Source of the DNA: Mycolicibacterium elephantis DSM 44368
Lineage (GTDB): Bacteria; Actinomycetota; Actinomycetes; Mycobacteriales; Mycobacteriaceae
Reading direction: 5' to 3'
Length of the DNA stretch: 64,000 nucleotides
Assembly: GCF_004014805.1 (NCBI RefSeq)
Contig: NZ_ATDN01000001.1
Span: 248,001 to 312,000 of the forward strand
The position numbers and the translations under genes are program-made. Positions 1-11,160 of this stretch are shown one piece after another (position 1 is the first letter of the stretch; every line of letters begins with the position of its first letter). The notes beneath the pieces are model-generated. The model worked only from the letters and a program-made list of their open reading frames with translations. It was not told the origin of the DNA and ran no database searches.

Positions 1-13
1 GACCCGACGTCGA

Positions 14-433
14 TCAGTGCTTTTCCGGGCCGGTGTAGTACTCGAACACCAGGCCGGCCACGGACGTGATCACGAAGCAGACCCCGGCCACGATCAGCCA
101 CGGCAGCCACAGGGCCAGCCCGACGGCGGCGACCGAGGCCGACAGCGCGATCATCACCGGCCACCAGCTGTGCGGGGCGTAGAAGCCCAACTCCCCCGCA
201 CCGTCGCTGATCTCGGCGTCCTCGTAATCCTCGGGGCGGGTGTCCAGGCGCCGCGCCACGAACCGGAAGAAGGTGCCGGTGATCAGGGTCAGCCCGGCGG
301 TCATCACCAGCGCCGTCGTGCCTGCCCACTCCACGCCGCCGGGGCCGAACAGATGGGTCAGGGTCCCGTAGACGATCGCGGACAGCACGAAGAACGCGGT
401 CAGGAACTCGAACAACCTGGCTTCGAGATGCAT
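14..433 (-). CDS. ctaF: Cytochrome c oxidase subunit 4 (actinobacterial CtaF)
   Basis: A 139-residue membrane protein, the usual length of the small actinobacterial subunit IV of the aa3 oxidase in the bc1-aa3 supercomplex. It starts [10 protein letters not shown] and has a first hydrophobic segment at about residues 8-28, a second just after it, and two more after a charged stretch around residues 75-95. An open frame continues upstream to 670, but that part is antisense to the ctaC end; the ATG at 433 gives the family length. It begins 14 bases after ctaC, so the two are probably co-transcribed. Confidence 0.93.
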   Translation of the reverse strand: MHLEARLFEFLTAFFVLSAIVYGTLTHLFGPGGVEWAGTTALVMTAGLTLITGTFFRFVARRLDTRPEDYEDAEISDGAGELGFYAPHSWWPVMIALSASVAAVGLALWLPWLIVAGVCFVITSVAGLVFEYYTGPEKH

Positions 434-447
434 CTCTGGCCCTACCC

Positions 448-1485
448 CTACTTGTTGCTGGCGTCGGCGATCGGCGGTGCCTGCTCGCCGCGGCGGACGT
501 CGAACGGCCTCGTGGTGATCGCCGTCGGTGGCTGGTTGATCGCCCTGAGCGCCTCGGCGTTGGTCGCGCCGTCGATGCGCTGCTGCAGGTACGCCTTGAA
601 GTCGTTGGGCTCCACCACCCGCAGTTCGAAGTTCATCATCGCGTGGTAGGTGCCGCACATCTCCGCGCAACGGCCCACGAACGCGCCGGTCTTGTTGATC
701 TCGCTGACCTGGAACGTGTAGTCGGAGTTGTTGGCCTCCGGGTTGGGCATCACGTCGCGTTTGAACAGGAACTCGGGGATCCAGAACGCGTGGATGACGT
801 CGGCGGAGGCGATCTGGAACTCGACGCGCTTGCCGACGGGCAACACCAGCACCGGGATCTCGTGGGAGGTACCCAGGGTCTCGACCTTGTCGAAGTTCAG
901 GTAGGTGCGGTCCTCGGGGTTCTTACCCGCGATCGTGCCGTACTCGCCGCCGTGCGGGCCCTCCAGGCCCTCGGGACCCGACGCCACCGCGGCCTTGCGC
1001 TCCGGGTCGGCGCCGTCGTAGGTGAAGGTGCCGTCGGCGAAATCGACCTTCTGGTAGCCGAACTTCCAGTTCCACTGGAACGCCGTGACGTCGACGATGA
1101 CCTCGGGGTTGGGCTCCTCGTGCAGCATCTTCTCCTGCACCACCACGGTGAAGTAGAACAACACCGAGATGATCAGGAACGGCACGACCGTCAGCACCAG
1201 CTCCAGCGGCATGTTGTAGCCGAACTGGCGCGGCAACTCCGTGTCGGTCTTCTTCTTCCGGTGGAACGCGGCGCTCCAGAAGACCAGGCCCCACACGATC
1301 GAACCGACCACCAGAGACGCGATCACCGAACCGATCCACAGCTCCCGGTTCAGGTGCGCCTCCGGGGTGATGCCCTTAGGCCAGCCGAGGCCTAAAACGT
1401 CAGACCAGCTGCAGCCGCTGAGCAGCAGTGCCGTGCCACCCAGGACGACCGACAACGCCGCCACCCGGAACACGCGAGGTGTCAC
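448..1485 (-). CDS. ctaC: Cytochrome c oxidase subunit II
   Basis: The 345-residue CuA-bearing subunit that takes electrons from the cytochrome bcc complex. The N-terminus is a lipoprotein-type signal with the lipobox Cys at residue 25 (LLSGC). Two transmembrane helices follow at about 50-72 and 96-116, then a periplasmic cupredoxin domain. CuA ligands are visible: His232 (VIHAFW), Cys273 and Cys277 (CAEMC), His281 and Met284. The aromatic WNW electron-entry motif is at about 138-140. It heads a ctaC-ctaF pair and is divergent from asnB. Confidence 0.96.
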   Translation of the reverse strand: MTPRVFRVAALSVVLGGTALLLSGCSWSDVLGLGWPKGITPEAHLNRELWIGSVIASLVVGSIVWGLVFWSAAFHRKKKTDTELPRQFGYNMPLELVLTVVPFLIISVLFYFTVVVQEKMLHEEPNPEVIVDVTAFQWNWKFGYQKVDFADGTFTYDGADPERKAAVASGPEGLEGPHGGEYGTIAGKNPEDRTYLNFDKVETLGTSHEIPVLVLPVGKRVEFQIASADVIHAFWIPEFLFKRDVMPNPEANNSDYTFQVSEINKTGAFVGRCAEMCGTYHAMMNFELRVVEPNDFKAYLQQRIDGATNAEALRAINQPPTAITTRPFDVRRGEQAPPIADASNK

Positions 1486-1577
1486 GCTGGAGCCTCCCTA
1501 GAAGTCGTGAGCCAGGCCGAATACTACGCAGCGTAGACCACGACCGGGTGCTGGTCTCGACGCACCTCGGTATTCGG

Positions 1578-1583
1578 CATACT
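1578..1583 (+). promoter_or_regulatory. Candidate -10 box for asnB (leaderless)
   Basis: CATACT lies exactly 6 bases before the asnB GTG at 1590, with no Shine-Dalgarno sequence between. This is the spacing expected when transcription starts at the start codon. Confidence 0.45.
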
Positions 1584-1589
1584 GGCGCC

Positions 1590-3533
1590 GTGTGCGGACT
1601 GTTGGCCGTGGTGCGTAATCCGTCCGCAGATGTGCCATCTGGCCTGGTCGACGAGGTTTCTGCGGCCGCTCACCTGATGCGCCACCGTGGGCCGGACGAG
1701 CCGGGCGCGTGGGTCGACGACCCGCGGCGCCCCGTGAGCGTGCTCGGATTCAACCGGTTGTCGATCATCGACATCGCGCACAGCCACCAGCCGTTGCGCT
1801 GGGGCCCGCCGGAGTCCCCTGACCGCTACGTCCTGGTGTTCAACGGGGAGATCTACAACTACCTGGAACTCCGGGAGGCGCTGCGCGCCGAGTTCGGCGT
1901 GGTGTTCGCCACAGACGGCGACAGCGAGGTCATCATCGCCGCCTATCACCATTGGGGCACCGGGGCGCTGAACCGGCTGCGGGGCATGTTCGCGTTCGCG
2001 CTGTGGGACACGGTGCAAAACGAGATGTTCTGCGCCAGAGACCCGTTCGGCATCAAACCCCTGTTCATGGCGACCGGCCCGGGCGGCACCGTGGTGGGCA
2101 GCGAGAAGAAGTGCCTGCTGGAACTCGCCGACACGCTCGGCGTCGACCAGACCCTGGATCCGCGTGCGCTGCAGCACTACACCGTGCTGCAGTACGTGCC
2201 CGAGCCCGAGACGCTGCAGCGCGGGGTGCGCAGGCTGGAGTCGGGCAGCTACGCGCGGGTGCGGCCCGGCGGGACGCCGCAGGTGACGCGCTACTTCACG
2301 CCGCGGTTCACCCCGGTGCCGTTCCGCGCCGGCGAGGAGCAGGCCCGCTACGACGAGATCACGGCGGTACTCGAGGATTCGGTCGCCAAGCACATGCGGG
2401 CCGATGTCACGGTGGGCGCATTCCTGTCCGGCGGTATCGATTCCACCGCCATCGCCGCGCTGGCCATGCGCCACAACCCGCGGCTGATCACCTTCACCAC
2501 CGGCTTCGAACGCGAGGGGTTCTCCGAGGTCGACGTGGCGGTCGCGTCGGCCGAGGCGATCGGCGCCCGGCACGTCACCAAGGTGGTGAGCCAGACCGAG
2601 TTCGTCCACGCGCTTCCCGAAATCGTGTGGTACCTCGACGAACCCGTGGCCGACCCGGCGCTGGTGCCGTTGTTCTTCATCGCCCGCGAAGCCCGCAAGC
2701 ACGTGAAGGTGGTGCTGTCCGGCGAAGGCGCCGACGAGCTGTTCGGCGGCTACACCATCTACCGGGAACCTTTGTCGCTGCGCGCTTTTGACTACCTCCC
2801 CCGGCCGGTGCGACGGTCGCTCGGCAGGGCGTCGCGCCCGCTGCCCGAAGGGATGCGCGGCAAGAGCCTGCTGCACCGCGGATCGCTCACGCTCGAGGAG
2901 CGCTACTACGGCAACGCCCGCAGTTTCTCCGACGAGCAGTTGCGCGCCGTGCTGCCGGGTTTCCGCGAGGAGTGGACGCACACCGACATCACCGCACCGC
3001 TCTACGCCGCGTCGAAGGGCGCCGACCCGGTGGCGCGCATGCAGCACATCGACCTGTTCACCTGGCTGCGCGGCGACATCCTGGTCAAGGCCGACAAGAT
3101 GACCATGGCCAATTCGCTGGAGCTGCGGGTGCCGTTCCTGGACCCCGAGGTGTTCGCGGTGGCCTCACGACTGCCGTTCGACCAGAAGATCACCCGTGCC
3201 ACCACAAAGTACGCGCTGCGACGCGCGTTGGAACCGATCGTGCCTGCGCACGTGCTCAACCGGCCGAAACTGGGCTTTCCCGTACCGATCAGGCACTGGC
3301 TGCGGGCCGGAGACCTGCTGGACTGGGCGCACGCGATGGTGGGCTCGTCGCAGGCCGGTGAGCTCATCGACCTGGCCGCCGTGCGCACCATGCTCGACGA
3401 ACACCGCAGCGGCACAAGCGATCACAGCCGCCGGCTGTGGACGGTGCTGATCTTTTTACTGTGGCACGCGATCTTCGTCGAGCGCAGCATCACCCCACAG
3501 ATCAGCGAGCCGACCTACCCGGTCCAGCTGTGA
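1590..3533 (+). CDS. asnB: Asparagine synthetase (glutamine-hydrolysing)
   Basis: Makes asparagine from aspartate, ATP and glutamine-derived ammonia. The GTG start at 1590 is chosen because it puts Cys at position 2, the nucleophile of class II glutaminase domains (GTG-TGC, then GLLAVVRNP); the frame is open further upstream but that would bury the Cys. It encodes 647 residues. The N-terminal glutaminase half has MRHRGPDEPG and FNGEIYNY. The C-terminal synthetase half has the pyrophosphate loop SGGIDST and the GEGADELFGGY motif. A 6-base gap separates its stop from the convergent kinase gene. Confidence 0.96.
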   Translation: MCGLLAVVRNPSADVPSGLVDEVSAAAHLMRHRGPDEPGAWVDDPRRPVSVLGFNRLSIIDIAHSHQPLRWGPPESPDRYVLVFNGEIYNYLELREALRAEFGVVFATDGDSEVIIAAYHHWGTGALNRLRGMFAFALWDTVQNEMFCARDPFGIKPLFMATGPGGTVVGSEKKCLLELADTLGVDQTLDPRALQHYTVLQYVPEPETLQRGVRRLESGSYARVRPGGTPQVTRYFTPRFTPVPFRAGEEQARYDEITAVLEDSVAKHMRADVTVGAFLSGGIDSTAIAALAMRHNPRLITFTTGFEREGFSEVDVAVASAEAIGARHVTKVVSQTEFVHALPEIVWYLDEPVADPALVPLFFIAREARKHVKVVLSGEGADELFGGYTIYREPLSLRAFDYLPRPVRRSLGRASRPLPEGMRGKSLLHRGSLTLEERYYGNARSFSDEQLRAVLPGFREEWTHTDITAPLYAASKGADPVARMQHIDLFTWLRGDILVKADKMTMANSLELRVPFLDPEVFAVASRLPFDQKITRATTKYALRRALEPIVPAHVLNRPKLGFPVPIRHWLRAGDLLDWAHAMVGSSQAGELIDLAAVRTMLDEHRSGTSDHSRRLWTVLIFLLWHAIFVERSITPQISEPTYPVQL

Positions 3534-3539
3534 GACCGG

Positions 3540-4523
<984 letters not shown>

Positions 4524-4683
4524 TCACCCTTCATCAGTTAAGCCGCCTAGATAACTTCATCCAGCCCGGGGTTCACCCTTGTTGCCGTGGGACCCCGTGA
4601 CAAGTGCGCTAACCTGCCTACAAGTGTCCGCCCGGTCACTGTAGACAGGCACATTCCGACGCACACCCCCGGGGAGCAAATCT

Positions 4684-5355
4684 ATGGCCGGTCCGTATCC
4701 GCCCGAATACGGTGCCGGTCCGGCAGGTCCGCAAACGTACCCACAGCCCTTTCCCCAGCAGCCTTTTCCGCCATCGGGAACCGGTGCGCAGCCATATCCC
4801 GATGATGCGGGTGCGGCGTATCCGGGCATGCTGCCGCCGCCGGTGCAGTACCGGAAGAGGCGCCGCTGGCCGGTGATCGTCGGCGCCGTGCTGGCGCTGG
4901 TGGTGATCGGCGGCCTGGTGGCCGCGCTCGTGCTGGCCGACCGCGGCGGCGACAGCGCACCGGCGTCCGGGGCGCTCACCGAGGCGTCGGCGAAGGCGGC
5001 CATCCAGGAGTACCTGGACGCCCTGTCGAACGGCGACGACGAGACCGTCGCCCGGCACACGCTGTGCGGGCTGTTCGACGCGGTCAAGGAACGACGCTCC
5101 GATCTGGCCCTGGCCGGCCTGTCCAGCGACGCGTTCCGCAAGCAGTACAGCCAGGCGCAGGTGGCGTCGATCGACAAGATGGTGAGGTCCTCACCGCATC
5201 AGGCGCAGGTGTTGTTCACGATGAGCGTCACGCCGGCCAGCACCGGCAGGCGGGGCCAACCACGCCCACAAGAGCAGCAGGCCGTCGCGCAGCTACTGGC
5301 CTACGACAACGAGGTGCTGGTGTGCTCGTACCTGCCCCGCACCGGCCAGTACTGA
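4684..5355 (+). CDS. Conserved mycobacterial membrane protein (Rv2203-like)
   Basis: 223 residues. The N-terminal ~55 residues are rich in Pro, Gly, Tyr and Gln. A basic stop-transfer sequence (KRRRW) and one transmembrane helix follow at about 60-82, then an external domain of about 130 residues. That domain includes the segment EYLDALSNGDDE, as in small NTF2-like or DUF4878-type extracellular domains, and two Cys residues that could form a disulfide. Function is unknown. The position between adoK and the Fe-S carrier matches M. tuberculosis Rv2203. A GGGGAGC ribosome site precedes the ATG. Confidence 0.8.
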   Translation: MAGPYPPEYGAGPAGPQTYPQPFPQQPFPPSGTGAQPYPDDAGAAYPGMLPPPVQYRKRRRWPVIVGAVLALVVIGGLVAALVLADRGGDSAPASGALTEASAKAAIQEYLDALSNGDDETVARHTLCGLFDAVKERRSDLALAGLSSDAFRKQYSQAQVASIDKMVRSSPHQAQVLFTMSVTPASTGRRGQPRPQEQQAVAQLLAYDNEVLVCSYLPRTGQY

Positions 5356-5375
5356 GGGCTCAGGTCAGTTGAAGG

Positions 5376-5738
5376 TCAGTTGAACGAGTCGCCGCAGGCG
5401 CACGAGCCGGTGGCGTTCGGGTTGTCGATCGTGAAGCCCTGCTTCTCGATGGTGTCGACGAAGTCGATGACGGCGCCCTGGACGTAGGGTGCGCTCATCC
5501 GGTCCACGGTCAGGCTGACGCCGCCGAACTCCGCGGTCAGGTCACCGTCGAGGGTCCGGTCGTCGAAGAAGAGGTTGTAGCGCAGCCCGGCGCAGCCGCC
5601 CGGCTGTACAGCGATGCGCAGCGCGAGGTCGTCGCGTCCCTCCTGGTCGAGCAACGCCTTGGCCTTGGCTGCGGCAGCGTCGCTGAGGGTGACGCCATGG
5701 GTGGCGGTTCCGGTTGACGACTCGTCCTGAACTGTCAT
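5376..5738 (-). CDS. erpA: Iron-sulfur cluster insertion protein, HesB/IscA/ErpA family
   Basis: 120 residues, the A-type carrier that transfers Fe-S clusters to apoproteins. The three conserved cysteines are present: one in GGCAGLRY and the C-terminal CAC of SCACGDSF. The core LALRIAVQPGGCAGL is typical of the family. It corresponds to Rv2204c and is divergent from the DUF3043 gene. Mycobacteria use it in place of several separate A-type carriers, so ErpA is a name by family rather than by proven target. Confidence 0.92.
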   Translation of the reverse strand: MTVQDESSTGTATHGVTLSDAAAAKAKALLDQEGRDDLALRIAVQPGGCAGLRYNLFFDDRTLDGDLTAEFGGVSLTVDRMSAPYVQGAVIDFVDTIEKQGFTIDNPNATGSCACGDSFN

Positions 5739-5851
5739 TACGTCTCCTGTAAAGCCTCAGCATGTGCGGCGTACCTAAACAACGGTACCTCCTCTCGCTG
5801 CTATTCCCGAGTTTGTCCACAGCTCACCGCAGCGTCGCGACACCGCGGAAG

Positions 5852-5857
5852 TAACCT
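5852..5857 (+). promoter_or_regulatory. Candidate -10 box for DUF3043 gene (leaderless)
   Basis: TAACCT is 7 bases before the GTG at 5865 and no ribosome site lies between, consistent with a leaderless transcript. Confidence 0.45.
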
Positions 5858-5864
5858 GGCAGGC

Positions 5865-6551
5865 GTGAACCTGCTGGGCCGCAAGAAGCGCGACGACGAA
5901 ACACCGGAAACAGATGTGTCCGAAGACACCACCGAGGCTTCGGGCGCCGACACCTCCGCCGGCGCCCCATCGCGCACCACCCCGCCCAAAGGTCGGCCGA
6001 CGCCCAAGCGCAGCCAGGCCAGCCGCAGACGTGGTCCGGTGGCGCCGGCCCCGATGACCACCGCCGAGGCGCGCCGGCGCCGCAAGGAGATGCGCAAGAC
6101 GCTGACCCGCGAGGAACGCAAGGCCGAGAAACTCACACGCCGCGCCGAGATGGCCGAACGCCGCGAGAAGATGATGGCCGGCGAGGACGCCTACCTGCTG
6201 CCGCGGGACAAGGGCCCGGTCCGCAAGTTCGTGCGCGACGTGGTCGACGCGCGCCGCAACGTGCTCGGCCTGTTCATGCCCAGCGCGCTCGCGCTGATCT
6301 TCGTCATGCTGTCGGTGCCGTCGGTGGAGGTGCAGCGCCTGATCTCCCCCGCGATGCTGCTGCTCGTGCTGATCATGGTGATCGACGGGTTCGTACTGGG
6401 CCGCAAGGTGAACCGCCTTGTCGACGCGAAGTTCCCCGGCAACAACGAAACCGGTTGGCGGCTGGGCTTTTACGCGGCCAGCCGCGCTTCGCAACTACGT
6501 CGTATGCGCGCGCCTCGCCCGCAGGTCAACCGCGGCGACAAGGTCATCTGA
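5865..6551 (+). CDS. DUF3043 family membrane protein (Rv2206-like)
   Basis: 228 residues. The first ~70 are low-complexity, acidic then basic. A strongly charged coiled-coil-like stretch follows at about 65-110 (EARRRRKEMRKTLTREERKA). Two transmembrane helices lie at about 133-170 (LGLFMPSALALIFVMLSV and the next hydrophobic run). The C-terminus is basic. Function unknown; the family is restricted to Actinobacteria. The Rv2205c glycerate kinase found beside it in M. tuberculosis is missing here. Its stop lies 5 bases before cobU. Confidence 0.85.
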   Translation: MNLLGRKKRDDETPETDVSEDTTEASGADTSAGAPSRTTPPKGRPTPKRSQASRRRGPVAPAPMTTAEARRRRKEMRKTLTREERKAEKLTRRAEMAERREKMMAGEDAYLLPRDKGPVRKFVRDVVDARRNVLGLFMPSALALIFVMLSVPSVEVQRLISPAMLLLVLIMVIDGFVLGRKVNRLVDAKFPGNNETGWRLGFYAASRASQLRRMRAPRPQVNRGDKVI

Positions 6552-6556
6552 GACCG

Positions 6557-7108
6557 GTGCGCACCCTGGTGCTCGGCGGCATCCGGTCGGGCAAGTCCCG
6601 ATGGGCCGAGTCGGCGATCGCGGCGACCGTCACCGGCTCGCAGCCGGTCTGCTATCTGGCCACCGGGCCGGACCCCGCCGGGGACGCCGAGTGGGAGGCC
6701 CGGCTGGCCGCGCACCGCGACCGCAGGCCGAGGTCCTGGTCGACGGTCGAAACGACCGATGTGGCAACGCAACTGCGCTCGGCCGCAGGCACCGCCACGC
6801 TCGTCGACGACATCGGGTCCTGGCTGACCGCGGCGATGGACCGCGCGGGCGCATGGAGCGGGGGGTCGGTGTCCGACGCCGTCGATGACCTGCTCGACGC
6901 GGTGCGTGGGTTCGCGTCGCCGCTGGCGCTGGTCAGCCCCGAGGTCGGGTTGACCGTGGTGCCGCCCACCGAGGCGGGACGGCGCTTCGCCGACGAACTG
7001 GGCCTGCTCAACCAGCGGCTGGCCGCCGCGTGCGAGCGGGTGGTGCTCGTCGTCGCCGGTCAGCCCGTCACCGTCAAGGACGCCGCGCGGGCGGAGGCGC
7101 GCCGGTGA
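6557..7108 (+). CDS. cobU: Adenosylcobinamide kinase / adenosylcobinamide-phosphate guanylyltransferase
   Basis: Phosphorylates adenosylcobinamide and adds GMP to activate it for nucleotide-loop assembly of vitamin B12. The 183 residues begin with [14 protein letters not shown], a P-loop at the extreme N-terminus as in CobU/CobP. The closing segment [11 protein letters not shown] is also typical. The GTG start is chosen because it places the P-loop about 8 residues in. The stop overlaps the cobT start by 4 bases, and cobT overlaps cobS the same way, so the three are translationally coupled. In M. tuberculosis cobU is elsewhere (Rv0254c). Confidence 0.93.
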   Translation: MRTLVLGGIRSGKSRWAESAIAATVTGSQPVCYLATGPDPAGDAEWEARLAAHRDRRPRSWSTVETTDVATQLRSAAGTATLVDDIGSWLTAAMDRAGAWSGGSVSDAVDDLLDAVRGFASPLALVSPEVGLTVVPPTEAGRRFADELGLLNQRLAAACERVVLVVAGQPVTVKDAARAEARR

Positions 7109-8157
7109 CCGACTTTCCCGCCGTCGCCGCACCCGACGAGGAAGCCGCCGCGGCCGCGCGCGCCCGGCAGAACCGGCTGATCAAACCGCCGGGTTCCCTG
7201 GGCCGGCTGGAGGACCTGTCGGTGTGGGTGGCCGCGTGTCAGGGCAGCTGCCCGCCGCGACCGTTCCAAAGAGCCCGGGTGGTGGTGTTCGCCGGTGACC
7301 ACGGCGTGGCGGCGGCCGGGGTGTCGGCGTATCCGACCGAGGTGACCGCGCAGATGCTGACCAACTTCGAAGCCGGTGGCGCGGCGATCAACGTGATCGC
7401 CGAGGTCGCCGGGGCGACGGTGCGGGTGGCCGATATCGCCGTCGACGTCGAGCAGTCACCGTCGGCGTCGATCGGTAAGCACAAGGTGCGTCGCGGCAGC
7501 GGCAACATCGCCGTCGAGGACGCGTTGAGCGCGCAGGAGGTGCTCGCCGCGCTGCAGGCCGGTCGCCAGATCGCCGACAACGAGGTGGATTCCGGCGCGG
7601 ACCTGCTGATCGCCGGCGACATGGGAATCGGGAACACCACGCCGGCAACGACTTTGATCGCGGCGCTGACCGATTCCGAACCCGTCGCCGTGGTGGGCCG
7701 AGGCACCGGCGTCGACGACACCGGGTGGGCGCGCAAGACCGCCGCGATCCGTGACGCGCTGTATCGCTCACGCGCGTCCGGCGGGGATCCCGTTGCGCTG
7801 CTGCGGATGTGCGGCGGCGCCGATGTGGCGGCGATGGCGGGGTTTTGCGCGCAGGCCGCCGTGCGCCGCACCCCGGTGCTGCTGGACGGGCTGGTGGTGA
7901 GCGCCGCCGCGCTGGTAGCCGAGCAGCTGGCGCCGGGTGCCCGGCAGTGGTGGCAGGCCGGCCACCGCTCCGCCGAGCCCGCGCACGCGGTCGCGCTGCA
8001 GCACCTGGGGCTGGACCCGATCGTCGACATGGGAATGCGGCTGGGCGAGGGCACCGGCGCCGCGGTCGCGCTGCCGATTCTGCGGGCCGCGGTGGCCGCG
8101 CTGGCGTCGATGGCGACGTTCGACGAAGCCGGCATCAGCCGCGCCGCCGAGGAGTGA
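7105..8157 (+). CDS. cobT: Nicotinate-nucleotide--dimethylbenzimidazole phosphoribosyltransferase
   Basis: Makes alpha-ribazole phosphate, the lower-ligand precursor of cobalamin. 350 residues. Family signals include [13 protein letters not shown] at the start, [17 protein letters not shown], the glycine-rich [13 protein letters not shown], and the C-terminal [13 protein letters not shown] with the catalytic Glu. The GTG start overlaps the cobU stop (GTGA). Second gene of cobUTS. Confidence 0.95.
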   Translation: MTDFPAVAAPDEEAAAAARARQNRLIKPPGSLGRLEDLSVWVAACQGSCPPRPFQRARVVVFAGDHGVAAAGVSAYPTEVTAQMLTNFEAGGAAINVIAEVAGATVRVADIAVDVEQSPSASIGKHKVRRGSGNIAVEDALSAQEVLAALQAGRQIADNEVDSGADLLIAGDMGIGNTTPATTLIAALTDSEPVAVVGRGTGVDDTGWARKTAAIRDALYRSRASGGDPVALLRMCGGADVAAMAGFCAQAAVRRTPVLLDGLVVSAAALVAEQLAPGARQWWQAGHRSAEPAHAVALQHLGLDPIVDMGMRLGEGTGAAVALPILRAAVAALASMATFDEAGISRAAEE

Positions 8158-8891
8158 GAGTCCAGGTGATCGGCTCGCTCACCGCGGCGTTCGCGTTCGC
8201 CAGCATCGCGCCGGTGCGCGGCTCCGCGCCCGTCGGGCGGGGCGCGTTGACCGCGCTGCCGCTCGTGGGCCTGGCGCTGGGCGCCCTGGCCGCGGGCACG
8301 CTGTGGGTGGCCGGCGTGGCGTTCGGTCCCGGCAGCGCGTTGGGCGGTGTGGCGGCGGTGGCCGTGCTGCTGATCGCGACGCGCGGGCTGCACATCGACG
8401 GGCTGGCCGACACCGCCGACGGGCTGGGCAGTTACGGATCCCCGCAGCGGGCGCTGGCGGGGATGCGCGACGGCTCGGCGGGCCCGTTCGGCGTCGCTGC
8501 GGTGGTCGTGGTGATTCTGGCCCAGGCGTTCGCGCTGGCCGAACTCGGCGCGGTCGGCGTGGTGGTCGCGGTGACGGCCGGCCGGGTGGCCGCGGTCGCG
8601 GCGTGTCGCAGGTCGGTACCCGCCGCGGCGGGCAGCTCCCTCGGCGCCCGGGTGGCGGGCACCCAGCCGCCGGCCGTGGTGGCGCTGTGGGTGCTGGCGG
8701 TGGCGGGCTTGGCGGTGCTGGCCGGGCCGCGCCCGTGGCAGGGCCCGGTGGCGGTCCTCGTCGCGCTGGGGTGCGCCGCGCTGCTGGTCGCGCACTGCGT
8801 GCGCCGGTTCGGCGGCATCACCGGTGACGTGCTGGGCGCGGCGGTCGAGATCACGACGACGTTGACCGCCGTCGGCCTGGCGATCGGCTGA
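8154..8891 (+). CDS. cobS: Adenosylcobinamide-GDP ribazoletransferase (cobalamin synthase)
   Basis: Integral membrane enzyme that joins activated cobinamide to alpha-ribazole. 245 residues, mostly hydrophobic, with the family motif [16 protein letters not shown] at about residues 80-95, whose acidic residues bind metal, and a second polar segment DGSAGPFG. The GTG start overlaps the cobT stop by 4 bases. Convergent with ilvE, with one base between the stops. The Rv2209-like gene that follows cobS in M. tuberculosis is absent. Confidence 0.93.
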   Translation: MRVQVIGSLTAAFAFASIAPVRGSAPVGRGALTALPLVGLALGALAAGTLWVAGVAFGPGSALGGVAAVAVLLIATRGLHIDGLADTADGLGSYGSPQRALAGMRDGSAGPFGVAAVVVVILAQAFALAELGAVGVVVAVTAGRVAAVAACRRSVPAAAGSSLGARVAGTQPPAVVALWVLAVAGLAVLAGPRPWQGPVAVLVALGCAALLVAHCVRRFGGITGDVLGAAVEITTTLTAVGLAIG

Positions 8892-8892
8892 C

Positions 8893-9999
8893 TCAGTTCA
8901 GCCGGGCCATCCAGCCGTGGGTGTCGGCGAACGTGCCGCGCTGGATGCCGGTGAGCGTGTCCCGCAGCGCCATCGTGATCTCCCCCGGGCCGCCGTCGGC
9001 GATGGTGAACTCGCCCTCGGCGTGCTTGACCCGCGCGACCGGGGTGATGACGGCGGCGGTGCCGCAGGCGAACACCTCGGTGATCTCGCCCGCGGCGGCC
9101 TTCTTCTGCCACTCCTCGACGTCGATCTTGCGTTCCTCGATGGCGAAACCGGCGTCAGTTGCCAACTGCAGCAAGGAATCTCGAGTGACGCCGGGCAGAA
9201 TGGAACCGCTGAGCTCGGGGGTGACCAGCCGGGCCGATCCGCCGCTGCCGAACACGAAGAACAGGTTCATCCCGCCCATCTCCTCGATGAAGCGGCGTTC
9301 GGCGGCGTCGAGCCACACGACCTGATCGCAGTCGTTCTCGGTGGCCTGCGCCTGGGCCAGCAGCGACGCGGCGTAGTTGCCGCCGAATTTGGCCGCGCCG
9401 GTGCCGCCCGGGCAGGCCCGCACGTATTCAGTCGACAGCCACACGCTGACCGGTTTGACCCCGCCCTTGAAGTAGGCGCCCGCGGGTGAGGCGATCACCA
9501 TGTAGCGGTACTCGTTGGCCGGGCGCACCCCGAGGCCGGCTTCGGTGGCGAAGATGAACGGCCGCAGATACAGCGACTCCTCGCCGCCCGCTGGCGGAAC
9601 CCAGGCCTGGTCGAGGGCGATCAGTTGGCGCAGGGAGTCGATGAACATGCCTTCGGGCAGTTCGGGTATGGCCAGCCTGCGTGCCGACGTGCCGAGCCGG
9701 CGCGCGTTGGCCTCCGGCCGGAACGACACGATGGACCCGTCGGCCCACCGGTAGGCCTTCAGGCCCTCGAACACCTCTTGGGCGTAGTGCAGCACGATCG
9801 CCGACGGGTCCAGTTCGATGGGGCCGTACGGAACCACGCGGGCGTTGTGCCAGCCCTTGCCCTCGACGTAGTCGATCGAGACCATGTGGTCGGTGTGGTA
9901 CTGGCCGAACCCGGGGTTGGCCAGAATCGATGCCCGTACCTCGTCGCTCGCCGGAGTCGCGTTGCGCTCAACCGTGAACTCGAGGGGGCCGTCAGTCAT
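8893..9999 (-). CDS. ilvE: Branched-chain amino acid aminotransferase
   Basis: PLP-dependent class IV aminotransferase, last step of Leu/Ile/Val synthesis. 368 residues. Recognisable segments are [12 protein letters not shown], the region around the PLP lysine ([19 protein letters not shown]), and [14 protein letters not shown] near the C-terminus, which carries the phosphate-binding loop. It corresponds to Rv2210c. Upstream, TACAAT sits 6 bases before the ATG, pointing to a leaderless mRNA. Confidence 0.96.
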   Translation of the reverse strand: MTDGPLEFTVERNATPASDEVRASILANPGFGQYHTDHMVSIDYVEGKGWHNARVVPYGPIELDPSAIVLHYAQEVFEGLKAYRWADGSIVSFRPEANARRLGTSARRLAIPELPEGMFIDSLRQLIALDQAWVPPAGGEESLYLRPFIFATEAGLGVRPANEYRYMVIASPAGAYFKGGVKPVSVWLSTEYVRACPGGTGAAKFGGNYAASLLAQAQATENDCDQVVWLDAAERRFIEEMGGMNLFFVFGSGGSARLVTPELSGSILPGVTRDSLLQLATDAGFAIEERKIDVEEWQKKAAAGEITEVFACGTAAVITPVARVKHAEGEFTIADGGPGEITMALRDTLTGIQRGTFADTHGWMARLN

Positions 10000-10005
10000 G
10001 CAGCG

Positions 10006-10011
10006 ATTGTA
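10006..10011 (-). promoter_or_regulatory. Candidate -10 box for ilvE (leaderless)
   Basis: Read on the minus strand, TACAAT is followed by six bases and then the ilvE ATG at 9999. It is one base from the TATAAT consensus. Confidence 0.5.
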
Positions 10012-10021
10012 TATGCGCTGA

Positions 10022-11116
10022 CTACCGAGTTTTCGCCTCCACGAACGGGGGCTTGACGACCTCGCATTCGATGGGCCTGCCGCGCACGTCGACCGTGACG
10101 CGCTGGCCGTCGGCGACGTCGGCGGCCGCGTCGATCAGCGCCAGGGCGATCCCGACTTTCAAAGTCGGAGAGAACGTTCCCGACGTCGTCACCCCGACCA
10201 CGCGGTCCCCGTCGAGCACGGTGAGGTCGGCGCGCAGCACCCCGCGCCCGACCGCCTTGAGCCCGCGCAACAACCGCGCGGGCCCGGCTTCCTTTTCAGC
10301 CAGCAGCGCGTCGCGGCCCCAGAACTCGTCCTTGCGCCAGCCGATCGCCCAACCGCAGCGTGCTTGCAGCGGCGAGAACTCCGGCGAGAGTTCGTGGCCG
10401 TGCAGCGGATAGCCCATCTCGGTGCGCAGCGTGTCGCGCGCGCCGAGGCCGGCCAATTCGCCGTCGGCGGCTCGTACCTCCTCGACCAGCGCGTCGAAGA
10501 CCACCTGCGCCTGGTCCCACGGCGGCAGCAGTTCGTAACCGTGCTCACCGGTGTAGCCGGTGCGGCACACGCGCACGGGGACGCCTTCGAACTCGGCGTC
10601 GACGTAGCCCATGTAGTCCATGTCGGTCGGCAGCTTCAGCGCGTCGACCACATCGGTGGACTTGGGCCCCTGCACAGCGAGCACGGCGTAGGACCGGTGC
10701 TCGTCGGTGACCGTGATGCCTGCCGGCGCACGCTGCTGCAACGCGGCCACCACGGCGGCGGTGTTGGCGGCGTTGGGCACCAGGAAGATCTCCTCGTCGG
10801 AGACGTAGTAGACGATCAGATCGTCGATCACCCCGCCGGATGCGTTGCAGCACAACGTGTATTGCGCCTTGCCGGGCCCGATCCGGCGCAGGTCGTTGGT
10901 GAACGCGGAGTTGACGTACTCGGCGGCGCCCGGTCCGCGCACCAGCGCCTTGCCCAGATGGCTGACGTCGAACAGGCCGACGGTGGTGCGCGTCGCGGTG
11001 TGCTCGGTGACCGTTCCCGCATAGGAGACCGGCATCAGCCAACCGCCGAACTCGGCGAAACTGGCCCCGAGTTCGCGGTGCCGGTCTTCCAGCGGGCCCT
11101 TCGATATGTCGCTCAC
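10022..11116 (-). CDS. gcvT: Aminomethyltransferase (glycine cleavage system T protein)
   Basis: Transfers the aminomethyl group from lipoylated H protein to tetrahydrofolate. 364 residues, family-length. Motifs include [10 protein letters not shown] near the N-terminus, [11 protein letters not shown], the folate-site segment [10 protein letters not shown], the [13 protein letters not shown] stretch and the C-terminal barrel domain ([16 protein letters not shown]). It lies 22 bases upstream of ilvE and may share its transcript. Matches Rv2211c. Confidence 0.95.
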   Translation of the reverse strand: MSDISKGPLEDRHRELGASFAEFGGWLMPVSYAGTVTEHTATRTTVGLFDVSHLGKALVRGPGAAEYVNSAFTNDLRRIGPGKAQYTLCCNASGGVIDDLIVYYVSDEEIFLVPNAANTAAVVAALQQRAPAGITVTDEHRSYAVLAVQGPKSTDVVDALKLPTDMDYMGYVDAEFEGVPVRVCRTGYTGEHGYELLPPWDQAQVVFDALVEEVRAADGELAGLGARDTLRTEMGYPLHGHELSPEFSPLQARCGWAIGWRKDEFWGRDALLAEKEAGPARLLRGLKAVGRGVLRADLTVLDGDRVVGVTTSGTFSPTLKVGIALALIDAAADVADGQRVTVDVRGRPIECEVVKPPFVEAKTR

Positions 11117-11160
11117 GCCGATCCACCCTAATGTGGCGGTGCGCTTGTCACACTTGTGCC

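Noticed and set aside
1524..3047. 507-residue open frame antisense to asnB
   Set aside because: His/Arg/Ala-rich composition typical of the complement of GC-rich coding DNA; asnB on the other strand has all catalytic motifs.
6545..6560. Cobalamin riboswitch before cobU
   Set aside because: Only 5 bases separate the DUF3043 stop from cobU; there is no room for one.
7239..8795. 518-residue open frame antisense to cobT/cobS
   Set aside because: Shadow of the cobTS genes; low-complexity Ser/Ala/Arg composition and no motif.
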